From the NCBI GenBank assembly GCA_032111745.1, contig JAULUH010000005.1, forward strand, positions 1 to 20,596: 20,596 nucleotides of DNA, in the 5' to 3' direction. The notes under the pieces were generated by a model, which did not search any database, was not told where the DNA came from, and was given only the letters and a program-made list of their open reading frames with translations. This DNA comes from JAULUH01 sp032111745 (GTDB taxonomy: Bacteria; Chloroflexota; Anaerolineae; JAAEKA01). The position numbers and the translations under genes were made by a program. Below, one piece after another: positions 7,396-15,099 of the stretch. How positions within the stretch are numbered: position 1 is the first letter of the stretch; each line of letters opens with the position of its first letter.

Positions 7396-7425
7396 ATCAT
7401 AACACGATCTTCGCACCACTGTCAA
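7396..7425 (-). promoter_or_regulatory. Strong sigma70-type promoter of tyrS
   Basis: TTGACA (7425-7420), an 18-nt spacer and TATGAT (7401-7396), on the minus strand. The -35 is perfect and the -10 matches five of six. The predicted start falls at about 7389-7388, on or next to the ATG of the candidate leader peptide. Confidence 0.8.
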
Positions 7426-7484
7426 ACCCACTGCTCCGGTCATTGCGGCACCTTCCTCTGGCAATAGGTTGTGACATGGCGTAG

Positions 7485-7555
7485 GGGCATGAATGGCGTT
7501 GCGTGGCGGGTAGGGCTGCCGCAGCCCTACCCGCCACGCAACGCCATTCATGCCC
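7485..7555. repeat. 71-bp near-perfect palindrome (35-bp arms, 1-nt centre)
   Basis: Arm 7485-7519 is the exact reverse complement of arm 7521-7555, with a single C between them. The arms begin GGGCATGAATGGCG and end GGGTAGGGCTGC. It lies in the gap between the DUF547 remnant and the tyrS promoter. Such a long perfect palindrome without a loop is not expected by chance. It could be a palindromic dispersed repeat, a strong terminator, a replication or recombination site, or partly an assembly artefact. Confidence 0.9.
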
Positions 7556-7560
7556 TGGTC

Positions 7561-7593
7561 GTTCATGATCGCGGCGCGCTGCGCCCGATGAAC
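7561..7593. repeat. Secondary hairpin next to the palindrome
   Basis: GTTCAT (7561-7566) pairs with ATGAAC (7588-7593). The interior holds a further GC-rich inverted repeat, GGCGC/GCGCC. It lies 5 bp from the large palindrome and 3' of the DUF547 remnant. Confidence 0.45.
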
Positions 7594-7622
7594 CGGCTAT
7601 TTCCTGCCAGATCCACAATCTC

Positions 7623-8015
7623 CTACATTGCGTTCAATCCCCATTCTTACTCTTTCAACCTGATCTTCAGCACCCCTCCCGTGTCATTCGCCAACACCTG
7701 CCTCACGTCCTCCGCCAGGTACGGCTCAATCGCCCGCACCAACACCCTCCTGTCGCCCAGCCCCAGCTTCATCCACGGGCCAGCCCCAAAGTCCTCTCCA
7801 TACCACTGCAGTATCTTCGACAGCCAAACTACCCCGCGCTGGGCGTCGATCTCCGTCATCTGCCGCAGGAAGCTCCCGGTCGCCAGGTCCAGCTGCGCGT
7901 CGACCTGCGCCGGCTCGTAGAAGCGCACCGGCGGGCACGACCGCGCCCCACACACCAGGGCAAAGCTGTGCGGCAGCAGGCGCAGCTGCGTCATTCCATA
8001 CCGCGGGCCCGACAC
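7623..8015 (-). pseudogene. DUF547 family remnant, N-terminal half missing, C-terminal nonsense codon
   Basis: The frame from a GTG at 8015 reads 122 residues that match the C-terminal half of DUF547 (PF04784): HSFALVCGARSCPP (16-29), then DAQLDLATGSFL, then LSKILQWYGEDFG. The family is usually about 220-280 residues; here the N-terminal half is absent, and an in-frame TAG lies five codons before the GTG. The GTG and the ATG at 7994 both lack a Shine-Dalgarno. At the other end the frame stops at TAA (7649-7647) and then continues E-W-G-L-N to a TAG at 7625-7623. Since the family ends in a YDWsLN-like motif, the TAA replaces the Tyr codon. I therefore call it decayed rather than a short gene. 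The function of intact DUF547 proteins is not well established. Confidence 0.75.
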
Positions 8016-8087
8016 CCGGGACGATATCTACCGCCTTCTGTGGCCACGGCCGGCAATCAACCATCGCGTTCTGACCTGCGGATCCCA

Positions 8088-11000
8088 CTAGGGGCCGACC
8101 ACCACGGTCGTCAGGGGAAACCGCCCGTCGGGCAACACCTCGCCCCGAGCATCCCGCACCGGCAGGCGCTGCCCGTCACCCTGTTGGTCGTAGAGCCCCA
8201 CGTAGATCGTGTACGTTCCCGGCGCCGCGCCCTGCGCCACCACCAGCGGCGCCACGTCGACGATGGTCTCCCCCGGCTGCCAGCTCGATGTGGGATTGGC
8301 CCCGCCCTGCGGCTGGCTGTCCTGTTGCGCCGCCATGCCCGCATCCGGGCCGGCCACGTGCACGAAGCGCGTGTAGTCCGTCGCCGCGCCAGCCTCGCCG
8401 CGGAAATGCAGGGTGACCGTGAACGGCGTGCCCGGCCGCAGATCCCCGGCGGGCACCTCCAGGTCATACCCGGTCAGCGTCGCCAGGTCGCCAAAGCGGG
8501 CCTCGGTGCGCTCCTGCGGTGGTCTCTCCGGCCTGGCAACGACCTTGACCGTCGGCAGGAAGGTGTCGTCCGGCGTCGCCTGCCCTTCCTCGTCCAGCCG
8601 CGGCAGGCGCTCCAGCGTCTCGAACTCGTACAGCCCCACCAGCGGCCGGTACACTCCCCCCGGCGCCCCCTCCGGGATCCGCAGCCGGTAGGTGTCCGGC
8701 TGCAGGCGATAGCGGCTCCACAGGGTGCTGGGCCGAAACACCGGCCCCGGCACATGGCTCTCCGTCGCCAGCACCTGCCAGGCGTGATCCAGCAGCTGCA
8801 CCAGGCCGTGGTAGCTTTCCGCCGCCGGCTCCTCCGCCCGCCAGTACAGGGTGTAGGCCAGCTCGTCGCCCGGGGCCACCACCGGCATCGCTCCCCCAGA
8901 TGGCCACATCTTGCCTCCCGACAGGCGCAGGTCGAATCCCACCAGGCCAATGCCACCGGTAAATACCACGTCCAGCCTGTGCTCCGGCTCTTTCTCCGCC
9001 GGCGCCGGCCCGGCCAGCTCGACTGTGCCCAACAGCACGGGCACCCGGGCCAGCTCGGCCGCGCTGCTGCCCGCGTTGCCCAGCAGTCGATAGCTGCCCG
9101 CCGCCAGGCCGGGCGGCAGCGGCAGCCGGTACGCATCGCCTACGATCGTCGCCGGGGGCCAGTTGCTGGCCTCCAGCGCGTTGTAGTAGGGCCGGCTGGT
9201 CATCTCCACCACCGTGTTGCCGGCCATGTCCTGCAGCTCCCACTGCGCCCGCCACCCGCTGGCCGGCGGGGCGTCCACCTGCCAGTAGGGGTGGAGCTCC
9301 AGCGCCTCCAGACTCGGCTGCCGCACCCGGTAGCCTAGCAGCCTGGCCCCGCCGGCCTCCAGCACCTCCGCGCCAGGCTGCTGCACCGGCACCAGCGGCG
9401 CCTGCCAGGCCAGCCCGAGCAGCCCCACGCCCCACAGCGCCAACGGCACCAGGGCCAGCCAGCGCGGCCGGCTCAGTCGCCAGGCCACCCCCGCCAACAC
9501 CAGGAGCGACACCAGGCTGATGCCGTTGGCCAGCCGCTCCAGCACGGTCCCGGTCCACTCGATCTGCATCACGTGCGTGCCGGCCGGCACATCCACGGTG
9601 AACAGTCCCAGGTTCGTGGTCGGATACGGGGCTGGACCTGGCTCACCGTCCACGCGCACGCGCCACCCCGGGAAGTAAAAGTTGTTCAGGCGCAGGCTCG
9701 TGGGCTGGCCCGCCCGCACGGCCATCTCCAGGTCGTAGGCGTTAGCCTGCTGTAGCACCACCTCCACGTCTTCCTGGCTGGCTGCGCCAGGCTCCAGCGT
9801 CAGGTCGCTGGGCGCCCACCGCGGCCGGAACTCCTGGACCGAGCTGTTGCCGGCTCCTCCCTCCACCGCTCCCTTGTCCAGCTCGACATGCGCCAGCACC
9901 GCCGCGCCCACCTCCGTGCCCTCTGCGGCAAACACGTCCATCCACTGCAGCCGCGGCATCTGCGCGACCACAATCAGAGCGATCAAGCCGCTGGCCGCGG
10001 CGACCCGCCATCCGCCCGGCTGCACGGCCAGCACTATACCCCCCACAAAGAGGCTCAAGGGCAGGGTGAGGATGGATAGCAGGCGCCAGGCAAACTGCAC
10101 GACAGCAAGGATGTCCCCGCCGGTCCAGAGCGGCAGCGCCCAGGCCCCCATGGCCAGCGCCGCCGCTACCGCCACGCCGCCGAAGAACAGCCACTCCGCA
10201 TCCCGGCGCCGCGCCAGGAAGAAGCCCGCAACCCCCAGTACCGCCTGCACCAGCCCCAGCTGGATAGGCCGCGCAAACGAGTGCCGGTAGGCCAGGCTCC
10301 GCTGCAGGAAGTTCTCCCACGTCCATACGCTGGACGGCAGCCAGGCATTCCGGGCGATCTCATACGCCGTGCCGGCCAGCAGGGTGCGCTCCGCCAGCAG
10401 CGGCAGCCAGAAGAAGGCGCTGGCTCCCATAGCCAACAGCAGACTCCCTGCCACCAGCCCCAGCCTGCGCCGCGCGCGGCCGCCTTGCAGCCACAGCAGC
10501 GCAATGGTCGCCACCAGCACGGGCGTGAACAAGAGCAGCGTGATGTTGTGGGTTAGCGCCAGCGCCCCCGTGCTCAGCGCCGTGGGCAGCACCCATTGCT
10601 CCGGCCGCGGGTCGCGCAGCAGGCGCCGCGTGCTCCCCAAAATCACCGGCAGCAGCGCCATGGCCGCTGCCTCCGCGGTGGCTCCCCGGATGTAGATGTT
10701 GGTCAGTAGGTATGGGCTGACCATGTAGGCGACGGCCGCCACCAGCGCCGCCCATCGCTGCTCCCGCCCCAGGACGTCGTGGGCGAGCCAATACATCCCC
10801 AGCCCCGCCGCGATCACCGCCGCCATCTGGGTCGCGATCAGCGCGTCGTAGAACCCGAGGCCCAGCAGGTGAAAGAGCTCGGCCGCATAGTAGGTGCTGG
10901 CCGCGTAGTAGTTGAATACCGGGTAGCCGTAGCCCAGCAGCATCTCGGGAACCCAGCGCGGAAACAAGACCCCCTGCCGCAGGTGCCCGTCCAGGGCTCC

Positions 11001-11192
11001 CAGCCGCAGGAGATGTAGCCCCCCGTCGAACGACCTTGGCAACCCCTCGGCGCAGAATGGCCACAGCGCCGGCAGGGCCAGCACCGGCAACAAAAGCCAG
11101 GGCCGCGCCCCTAGCCAGGCCGCGGCCCGCCCTATCGCCCCGTTCCCCAGGGAACGCTCTCCCCGGCCAGCTAGGCCAGGGTTAACCGTCAT
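8088..11192 (-). CDS. PTPS-related (PF10131-like) GT-C-like membrane protein with C-terminal beta modules
   Basis: A 1034-residue membrane protein. After a cytoplasmic N terminus, hydrophobic segments run from about residue 30 to 415, with the first extracytoplasmic loop carrying FDGGLHLLR (55-63); Asp56 sits where GT-C glycosyltransferases place a catalytic Asp. Next comes an extracytoplasmic beta domain at about 420-550 containing NNFYFPGWRVRVDG, then two further membrane segments at about 555-600. Three beta-sandwich-like stretches follow (about 610-735, 745-885 and 897-1034), with YTLYWRAEE and FTVTLHFRGE as equivalent strands. The family is annotated '6-pyruvoyl-tetrahydropterin synthase related', but this is an integral membrane protein and unlikely to be a PTPS. 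Transfer of a lipid-linked sugar is a fold-based guess. The start at 11192 has no clear Shine-Dalgarno and lies 21 nt after the small upstream gene, so coupling is likely. Confidence 0.82.
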   Translation of the reverse strand: MTVNPGLAGRGERSLGNGAIGRAAAWLGARPWLLLPVLALPALWPFCAEGLPRSFDGGLHLLRLGALDGHLRQGVLFPRWVPEMLLGYGYPVFNYYAASTYYAAELFHLLGLGFYDALIATQMAAVIAAGLGMYWLAHDVLGREQRWAALVAAVAYMVSPYLLTNIYIRGATAEAAAMALLPVILGSTRRLLRDPRPEQWVLPTALSTGALALTHNITLLLFTPVLVATIALLWLQGGRARRRLGLVAGSLLLAMGASAFFWLPLLAERTLLAGTAYEIARNAWLPSSVWTWENFLQRSLAYRHSFARPIQLGLVQAVLGVAGFFLARRRDAEWLFFGGVAVAAALAMGAWALPLWTGGDILAVVQFAWRLLSILTLPLSLFVGGIVLAVQPGGWRVAAASGLIALIVVAQMPRLQWMDVFAAEGTEVGAAVLAHVELDKGAVEGGAGNSSVQEFRPRWAPSDLTLEPGAASQEDVEVVLQQANAYDLEMAVRAGQPTSLRLNNFYFPGWRVRVDGEPGPAPYPTTNLGLFTVDVPAGTHVMQIEWTGTVLERLANGISLVSLLVLAGVAWRLSRPRWLALVPLALWGVGLLGLAWQAPLVPVQQPGAEVLEAGGARLLGYRVRQPSLEALELHPYWQVDAPPASGWRAQWELQDMAGNTVVEMTSRPYYNALEASNWPPATIVGDAYRLPLPPGLAAGSYRLLGNAGSSAAELARVPVLLGTVELAGPAPAEKEPEHRLDVVFTGGIGLVGFDLRLSGGKMWPSGGAMPVVAPGDELAYTLYWRAEEPAAESYHGLVQLLDHAWQVLATESHVPGPVFRPSTLWSRYRLQPDTYRLRIPEGAPGGVYRPLVGLYEFETLERLPRLDEEGQATPDDTFLPTVKVVARPERPPQERTEARFGDLATLTGYDLEVPAGDLRPGTPFTVTLHFRGEAGAATDYTRFVHVAGPDAGMAAQQDSQPQGGANPTSSWQPGETIVDVAPLVVAQGAAPGTYTIYVGLYDQQGDGQRLPVRDARGEVLPDGRFPLTTVVVGP

Positions 11193-11213
11193 GAGCCATG
11201 CTGCTGAGCCGCC

Positions 11214-11378
11214 CTAGCCCTGCTTGGTGGCCGCCGGAGCCTGCGCCGCCAGCTCCTTCTGGTACGCCTTCCACCCGGGGCACCAGGTGGTGTGCCACTT
11301 CCACAGGCGGGACATGAACGACTGCGGGTTCTGCTCGGCCTTCAAGCGCATGGCACAGGTCGCGCATTTGGATTCCAT
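11214..11378 (-). CDS. Small Cys/Trp-rich protein (54 residues), function unknown
   Basis: An ATG at 11378 with AAGGAGA six to seven bases upstream opens a 54-residue frame ending in TAG at 11216-11214. It starts MESKCATCAMRLKAEQNP and contains RLWKWHTTWCPGWKAYQ (24-40). Cys5 and Cys8, with His29 and Cys33, could bind a metal as a small zinc-ribbon-like site. I have a general impression of similar KWHT.WCPGWK proteins in anaerobic bacteria and archaea but no firm family name. It overlaps a longer, unlikely frame (11182-11448) in another phase. It lies 21 nt before the PTPS-related gene, so the two are probably co-transcribed. Confidence 0.8.
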   Translation of the reverse strand: MESKCATCAMRLKAEQNPQSFMSRLWKWHTTWCPGWKAYQKELAAQAPAATKQG

Positions 11379-11438
11379 GATCTGTCTCCTTCGTGGTCTG
11401 GATCGGACCCGGACACGCCTGGTCCCTTACTATTATGC

Positions 11439-11447
11439 ATTCTATCA
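11439..11447 (-). promoter_or_regulatory. Possible extended -10 promoter of the small protein gene
   Basis: TGATAGAAT on the minus strand (11447-11439) fits an extended -10 (TGn plus TAGAAT, five of six). No good -35 is found at 16-18 nt. The start would lie about 55 nt before the ATG. Confidence 0.4.
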
Positions 11448-11600
11448 CAAAAGCTCCTGTTCGCGCACTGGTCAGTTGGCCGGTATCTCCCCAGTGCTAA
11501 CGGCCTGGTTTCTGCTCGCAAAGCCCTCGATGGCTCCAGCCCTGGCCCTTGCCGCGATTCCCGGTGCAGCCTCAGGCCCGCCCGCCTTGCTGCCCAAAGC

Positions 11601-11634
11601 CAAGGCCCCCGGACTGTGCGATCCGAGGGCCTTG
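11601..11634 (-). terminator. Hairpin downstream of the metzincin gene
   Basis: CAAGGCCC (11601-11608) pairs with GGGCCTTG (11627-11634), and CGGA/TCCG extends the stem inward after one mismatch. It follows the protease gene on the transcribed strand. No long T run follows. The rest of 11449-11600 holds only a 7-bp inverted repeat (GCACTGG/CCAGTGC) and no supported gene. Confidence 0.45.
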
Positions 11635-11649
11635 CTCTCAAGGCGTTGC

Positions 11650-11670
11650 CGGCCGGCCCCAGGCCGGCCG
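11650..11670 (-). terminator. Perfect GC hairpin just after the metzincin stop
   Basis: CGGCCGGCC (11650-11658), the loop CCA and GGCCGGCCG (11662-11670) form an all-GC 9-bp stem, 13 nt from the stop codon. There is no T tract, so it may be an mRNA 3' stabiliser or part of a tandem pair with the hairpin at 11601-11634. Confidence 0.45.
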
Positions 11671-11683
11671 CGCTTAACTCAGC

Positions 11684-14600
11684 CTAGGGGCTGGGTACCG
11701 TGCGCACCGAGTCGCAGCCGAAGAACTTGTGCACTCCGCCTCCGCTGTCCGTCCACGCCCCCTTGACGCAGGCCTCGATGTCTCCCGGCAGGATGCCGGT
11801 CTCACGGGTCAGGAAGTGCAGGACCATGTCCAGGTCCCCGTCCCGCGTGACCTCGTCCAGCTCGTAGGAGTCCTCGATGTGGCCCTGGCCGTGGCTCTCG
11901 AACGCGCCTCCGGTCTCGGCCCACACCGCATCGCGCCGGCCGAAGCGCACGCTCAGCGGGTCGATGGCCGTGGCGTCGAAGGCAATCGGCAGGCCATACT
12001 CCCCGGCCAGGGTCGTCAGCACCGCCACCGGTACATCACCCCGGTTGCGCAGGTTGATGGAGTTGGGGAAGCTGGCCGGCTTGATGTTGATCGCCACCGG
12101 CACCACGCACTCGATGTCCAGCGTGATCTCCGCCTGGTTGTTGCTCAGGTCCGGGTCGGTATCGTCCGGCCGGTCCGGCGCAATCGTGTTGGCAAAGGTG
12201 AACAGGTGGTGGCTCGGCTCCAGGCAGCGCACCGTGAAGCTCTCCTCGATCACCCGCAGCTCGTCCAGCCCCACCGCCGTCGCCAGCAGGCTGGCGTTGG
12301 CCGGCGTCACGGTGGCACCCGGCGGCGGGGTCGCCGCCAGCGTCACGCGCACGTCCATGGGCGCCGACGGGCCGCGGTTGCTGATCACCTTGCGGAAGTT
12401 CAGCACCACGTCCTCGCCCACCAGGATCTCTGCCGGCGCATCCACCGCCTCGAAGCTGACGATCTCCAGGTCGGCCACCGCCACCACCAGCGTCTGCTCC
12501 AGCACGCTGTTGTTGCCGGCGTTCGGATCCAGGTCGAGGCCCGCCACCGTGGCGTTGTTGTCGATGGTCACCGGGCTGCCCGCGTTGTACACCAGGTCCG
12601 CCGCCACCGCCACGACCACGGTGAAGGACGCGCTGGCGCCGTCAGCCAGGCTGCCATAGCTGCAGGTCACCACCCCGGAGCCGGGCGCGGTCTCGGTACA
12701 GCCGTCCGGGCTGGACACGAACGCCACGCCGGCTGGCAGGGTGTCCGTGACCTGGAAGCCGCTCGACGTGGACGGCCCGTCGTTGCTCACCGTCAGCTCG
12801 TAGGTGAGCTCTGTGCCCGCCGCCACCGGGTCGGGGCTGTCGCTCTTGGCCATGCTGAGGTCGGCCGCCCGCTCGATCGTGAAGTTGCTGTTGGAGATGT
12901 CGAAGAAGATGCTGTCCGCGCACTCCACCTTCACCCGGGCCTGGGTCGTCTCGAGGTCAGGCACGGCCACATCGGCGCTGCCGTCGTTGGCCGTGCCAGC
13001 CACCAGCGTCGTCGGATAGGTGAATCCGCCATCCGTCGACAGCTTGATAGCCACCGCCGTGCAGTTCACCGGCGCTCCCACCGTGTTGGCCACGTCCCAG
13101 GTCACGGCCTGGTTGCTGTCCACGTACCAGCTCACCGCCGTGTTGGGCGCCGTCACCTGGAACGGGCCCGCTGTGCCGGCCACGCTGATGGCATAGGCCG
13201 CGTAGTTGACCCCCCCACCTCCCGCCCGGTTGTCCCGCGCCGTCAGCCGGAAGGTCAGGTTGGCCGCGCCGCTCGGCAGAATCTCGCCGATGGTCGTGGT
13301 GTTGTTGACGATGTCCGATAGGCGCGGAAACGTGCGCCCGGCGCTGGTGGTCGCGTCGAAGGAGCGGAAGTAGGGCGGCACCACGAAGCCCGGGTTGGGC
13401 GGCGCCGGTCCCGCCGCCACCGGCAGGTCGAACTCCTCCCAGTTGTAGGTCAGCGCATCCCCGTCCGGGTCGCTCGCGCTGCCGCTCATCACAAACGGCG
13501 TGCCGAAGGGTATCGTGTAGCCGCCCGTGCCCGACGTCACCGTGGGCGCGTTGTTGCCCGTGGCGCTCACCGAGGCACACGCGGCGCCCGCCCCCACCGT
13601 GGAGTAGCCCACGATCTCGTCGAAGCTGATGGTGTGGAAGTAGTCGTCGCTATTGGGCTGCAGGTCGTCGATGCCACAGATGCCCGCATACCCCATGATG
13701 GTGGATGCGCTGCCCGGCTCGTACGCCCTGCTGGCCACATACTGCCCCGGATAGCCCGAGCAGCTGTTGCTGTTCCAGGTGTGGCTGCCGCCGAACTGGT
13801 GCCCCATCTCGTGGGACACATAGTCGACATAAAATGGATCGCCGATGGGGGCTGGCAGGCCGGTAACCCCCCGGGCCTTGCTGGCGTTCTGGCAGGGCCC
13901 CTGGTTGGCGACCCCGCCGCCGCCCGTGCTGAACACGTGGCCGATATCGTAGTTGGCGCTGCCGATCACCGCATCCACGTTGGCCTGGTTCTGGCCCAGC
14001 ATGGCACCGCCGTCGTTGTTGGTGTAGGGGTCCGTCGCGGGGTCGGTGTAGATCAACTGGTCGGTATTGGCGACCAGGTTCATGCGGATCGCTACCTCCC
14101 GCTCGTAGATGCCGTTCACCCGGTTCATGGCCGTGACGATCGCCGCCAGCGCGTCGGCCACCGCGCCGCCGTTACCGGCGTTGCCGTCGTCGTGATACTG
14201 GGTGTACTCTCCTGTGGCCGCCATCGCCAGGCGGTAGCTGCTCAGCTGGCTGCCGCTGGCGGCCTGCACGGCCCGCAGCAATGGCGCGGCCACCGCCGTA
14301 GGCTCCTGCTTCACCGCCGGCTCCACGAACTGGTGCTGCGGCCCGGGCACGAAGTCCCGCTTGAAGTAGCTGATGTACAGGGTGGTGTCCCCGCGCCGGA
14401 AGGGATCGATGTAGACCGTGCCCGCGCTGGACAGGATCATGGCGTGAAAGCCCTGGGGCGTCCAGTCCAGGCGCCCCGACGCCGTGGGGTCGTCCAGGCC
14501 CTGGGCCAGGAAGGTCTTGATCTGGGGATACCTGGCCGCCAGCGCCGGCTCCATGATCGGCGACTCGACCACCTGGAAGCGCTGCATGGTGCCGTCCGGC

Positions 14601-14899
14601 ATGGGCAGCGGCAGCACCACGCCACCCTCCGTGGCCCTGGCCCGGCCCTCGCCCGGCGCCCGGGATAGCTGGAGCCGCAGGGCCGGCACATTCGCCCGTA
14701 CCACCCGCGCCTGCCGCGTGGCGATCTGCGGTGCCCCCTCGCGCGTCAGGGCCGCCTCGCTCACATCGCTCCAGATGATGTCGCCGGCCGCGGGCTGGCC
14801 CTCTGGCGCGGCCAGCACCGCCGCGGGCCACGCGCCCGCCAACAGGACGAACACGACCACGACTCGCCAGCATCTGGCGAGCCACTTACCTGGTTTCAT
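11684..14899 (-). CDS. Secreted reprolysin-like metzincin protease with DUF11 and other beta modules
   Basis: A 1071-residue protein with a Sec signal peptide (positive start, hydrophobic 12-29, AAVLA-AP cleavage near 30). A prodomain-like region of about 40-210 precedes the catalytic domain, about 215-440. The zinc site HEMGHQFGGSH (363-373) gives the HExxHxxGxxH motif with Glu364 as base, and Met402 in STIMGYAG is the Met-turn, so it belongs to the metzincins (Reprolysin_4/5-like). A cadherin-like segment follows at about 450-570, then a 575-677 module, a DUF11 module (about 680-800), a related 808-930 module, and a C-terminal 935-1065 domain starting INIKPASFPNSIN that is often found in secreted bacterial proteins. 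No LPxTG or C-terminal membrane anchor is seen, so it is probably released. AAGGAGG seven bases before the ATG supports the start. The gene stands alone. Confidence 0.92.
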   Translation of the reverse strand: MKPGKWLARCWRVVVVFVLLAGAWPAAVLAAPEGQPAAGDIIWSDVSEAALTREGAPQIATRQARVVRANVPALRLQLSRAPGEGRARATEGGVVLPLPMPDGTMQRFQVVESPIMEPALAARYPQIKTFLAQGLDDPTASGRLDWTPQGFHAMILSSAGTVYIDPFRRGDTTLYISYFKRDFVPGPQHQFVEPAVKQEPTAVAAPLLRAVQAASGSQLSSYRLAMAATGEYTQYHDDGNAGNGGAVADALAAIVTAMNRVNGIYEREVAIRMNLVANTDQLIYTDPATDPYTNNDGGAMLGQNQANVDAVIGSANYDIGHVFSTGGGGVANQGPCQNASKARGVTGLPAPIGDPFYVDYVSHEMGHQFGGSHTWNSNSCSGYPGQYVASRAYEPGSASTIMGYAGICGIDDLQPNSDDYFHTISFDEIVGYSTVGAGAACASVSATGNNAPTVTSGTGGYTIPFGTPFVMSGSASDPDGDALTYNWEEFDLPVAAGPAPPNPGFVVPPYFRSFDATTSAGRTFPRLSDIVNNTTTIGEILPSGAANLTFRLTARDNRAGGGGVNYAAYAISVAGTAGPFQVTAPNTAVSWYVDSNQAVTWDVANTVGAPVNCTAVAIKLSTDGGFTYPTTLVAGTANDGSADVAVPDLETTQARVKVECADSIFFDISNSNFTIERAADLSMAKSDSPDPVAAGTELTYELTVSNDGPSTSSGFQVTDTLPAGVAFVSSPDGCTETAPGSGVVTCSYGSLADGASASFTVVVAVAADLVYNAGSPVTIDNNATVAGLDLDPNAGNNSVLEQTLVVAVADLEIVSFEAVDAPAEILVGEDVVLNFRKVISNRGPSAPMDVRVTLAATPPPGATVTPANASLLATAVGLDELRVIEESFTVRCLEPSHHLFTFANTIAPDRPDDTDPDLSNNQAEITLDIECVVPVAINIKPASFPNSINLRNRGDVPVAVLTTLAGEYGLPIAFDATAIDPLSVRFGRRDAVWAETGGAFESHGQGHIEDSYELDEVTRDGDLDMVLHFLTRETGILPGDIEACVKGAWTDSGGGVHKFFGCDSVRTVPSP

Positions 14900-15026
14900 C
14901 GCAGAACCTCCTTAGTCATGCCTGGCAACGAGCCGCCGCTTGGACAGCGCACGCTCTTGGGCGGCGAGGTGGGACGGCGTGGCGGCTGTGGCGCCAGCGG
15001 CGTAGCGAACCAAATCAACACCCGGT

Positions 15027-15060
15027 TAAACGCAAAACGCGCGGGTTTCCGCCGCGCGTT
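15027..15060 (-). terminator. Rho-independent-like terminator of the molybdenum hydroxylase operon
   Basis: AACGCGCGG (15060-15052 on the minus strand) pairs with CCGCGCGTT (15044-15036) around a 7-nt loop, then TTGCGTTT. It lies 39 nt after the stop of the large subunit. In the rest of the gap to 14899 I see only the protease ribosome site and no convincing promoter. Confidence 0.7.
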
Positions 15061-15099
15061 CCTATATCGACCAGGCTGAACCGGGATCGAGGCCCCGGC

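Noticed and set aside
7282..7566. 94-residue minus-strand ORF, and overlapping 7397-7618 and plus-strand 7471-7920 frames
   Set aside because: They run through the palindrome and the tyrS promoter and leader. Their shared peptide segments come from the inverted repeat, not from a protein family.
7726..8088. 120-residue alternative frame over the DUF547 remnant
   Set aside because: The family motifs (CGARSCPP, KILQWYGEDFG) are in the other frame; this one is Ala/Gly-rich and matches nothing.
11182..11448. 88-residue minus-strand ORF
   Set aside because: It overlaps the 54-residue Cys/Trp-rich frame, which has the better ribosome site and a structured composition, and it runs into the start of the GT-C-like gene.
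12642..14885. Gly/Arg-rich ORFs inside the metzincin gene
   Set aside because: They are out-of-frame shadows; the zinc motif and modules are all in the 11684-14899 frame.
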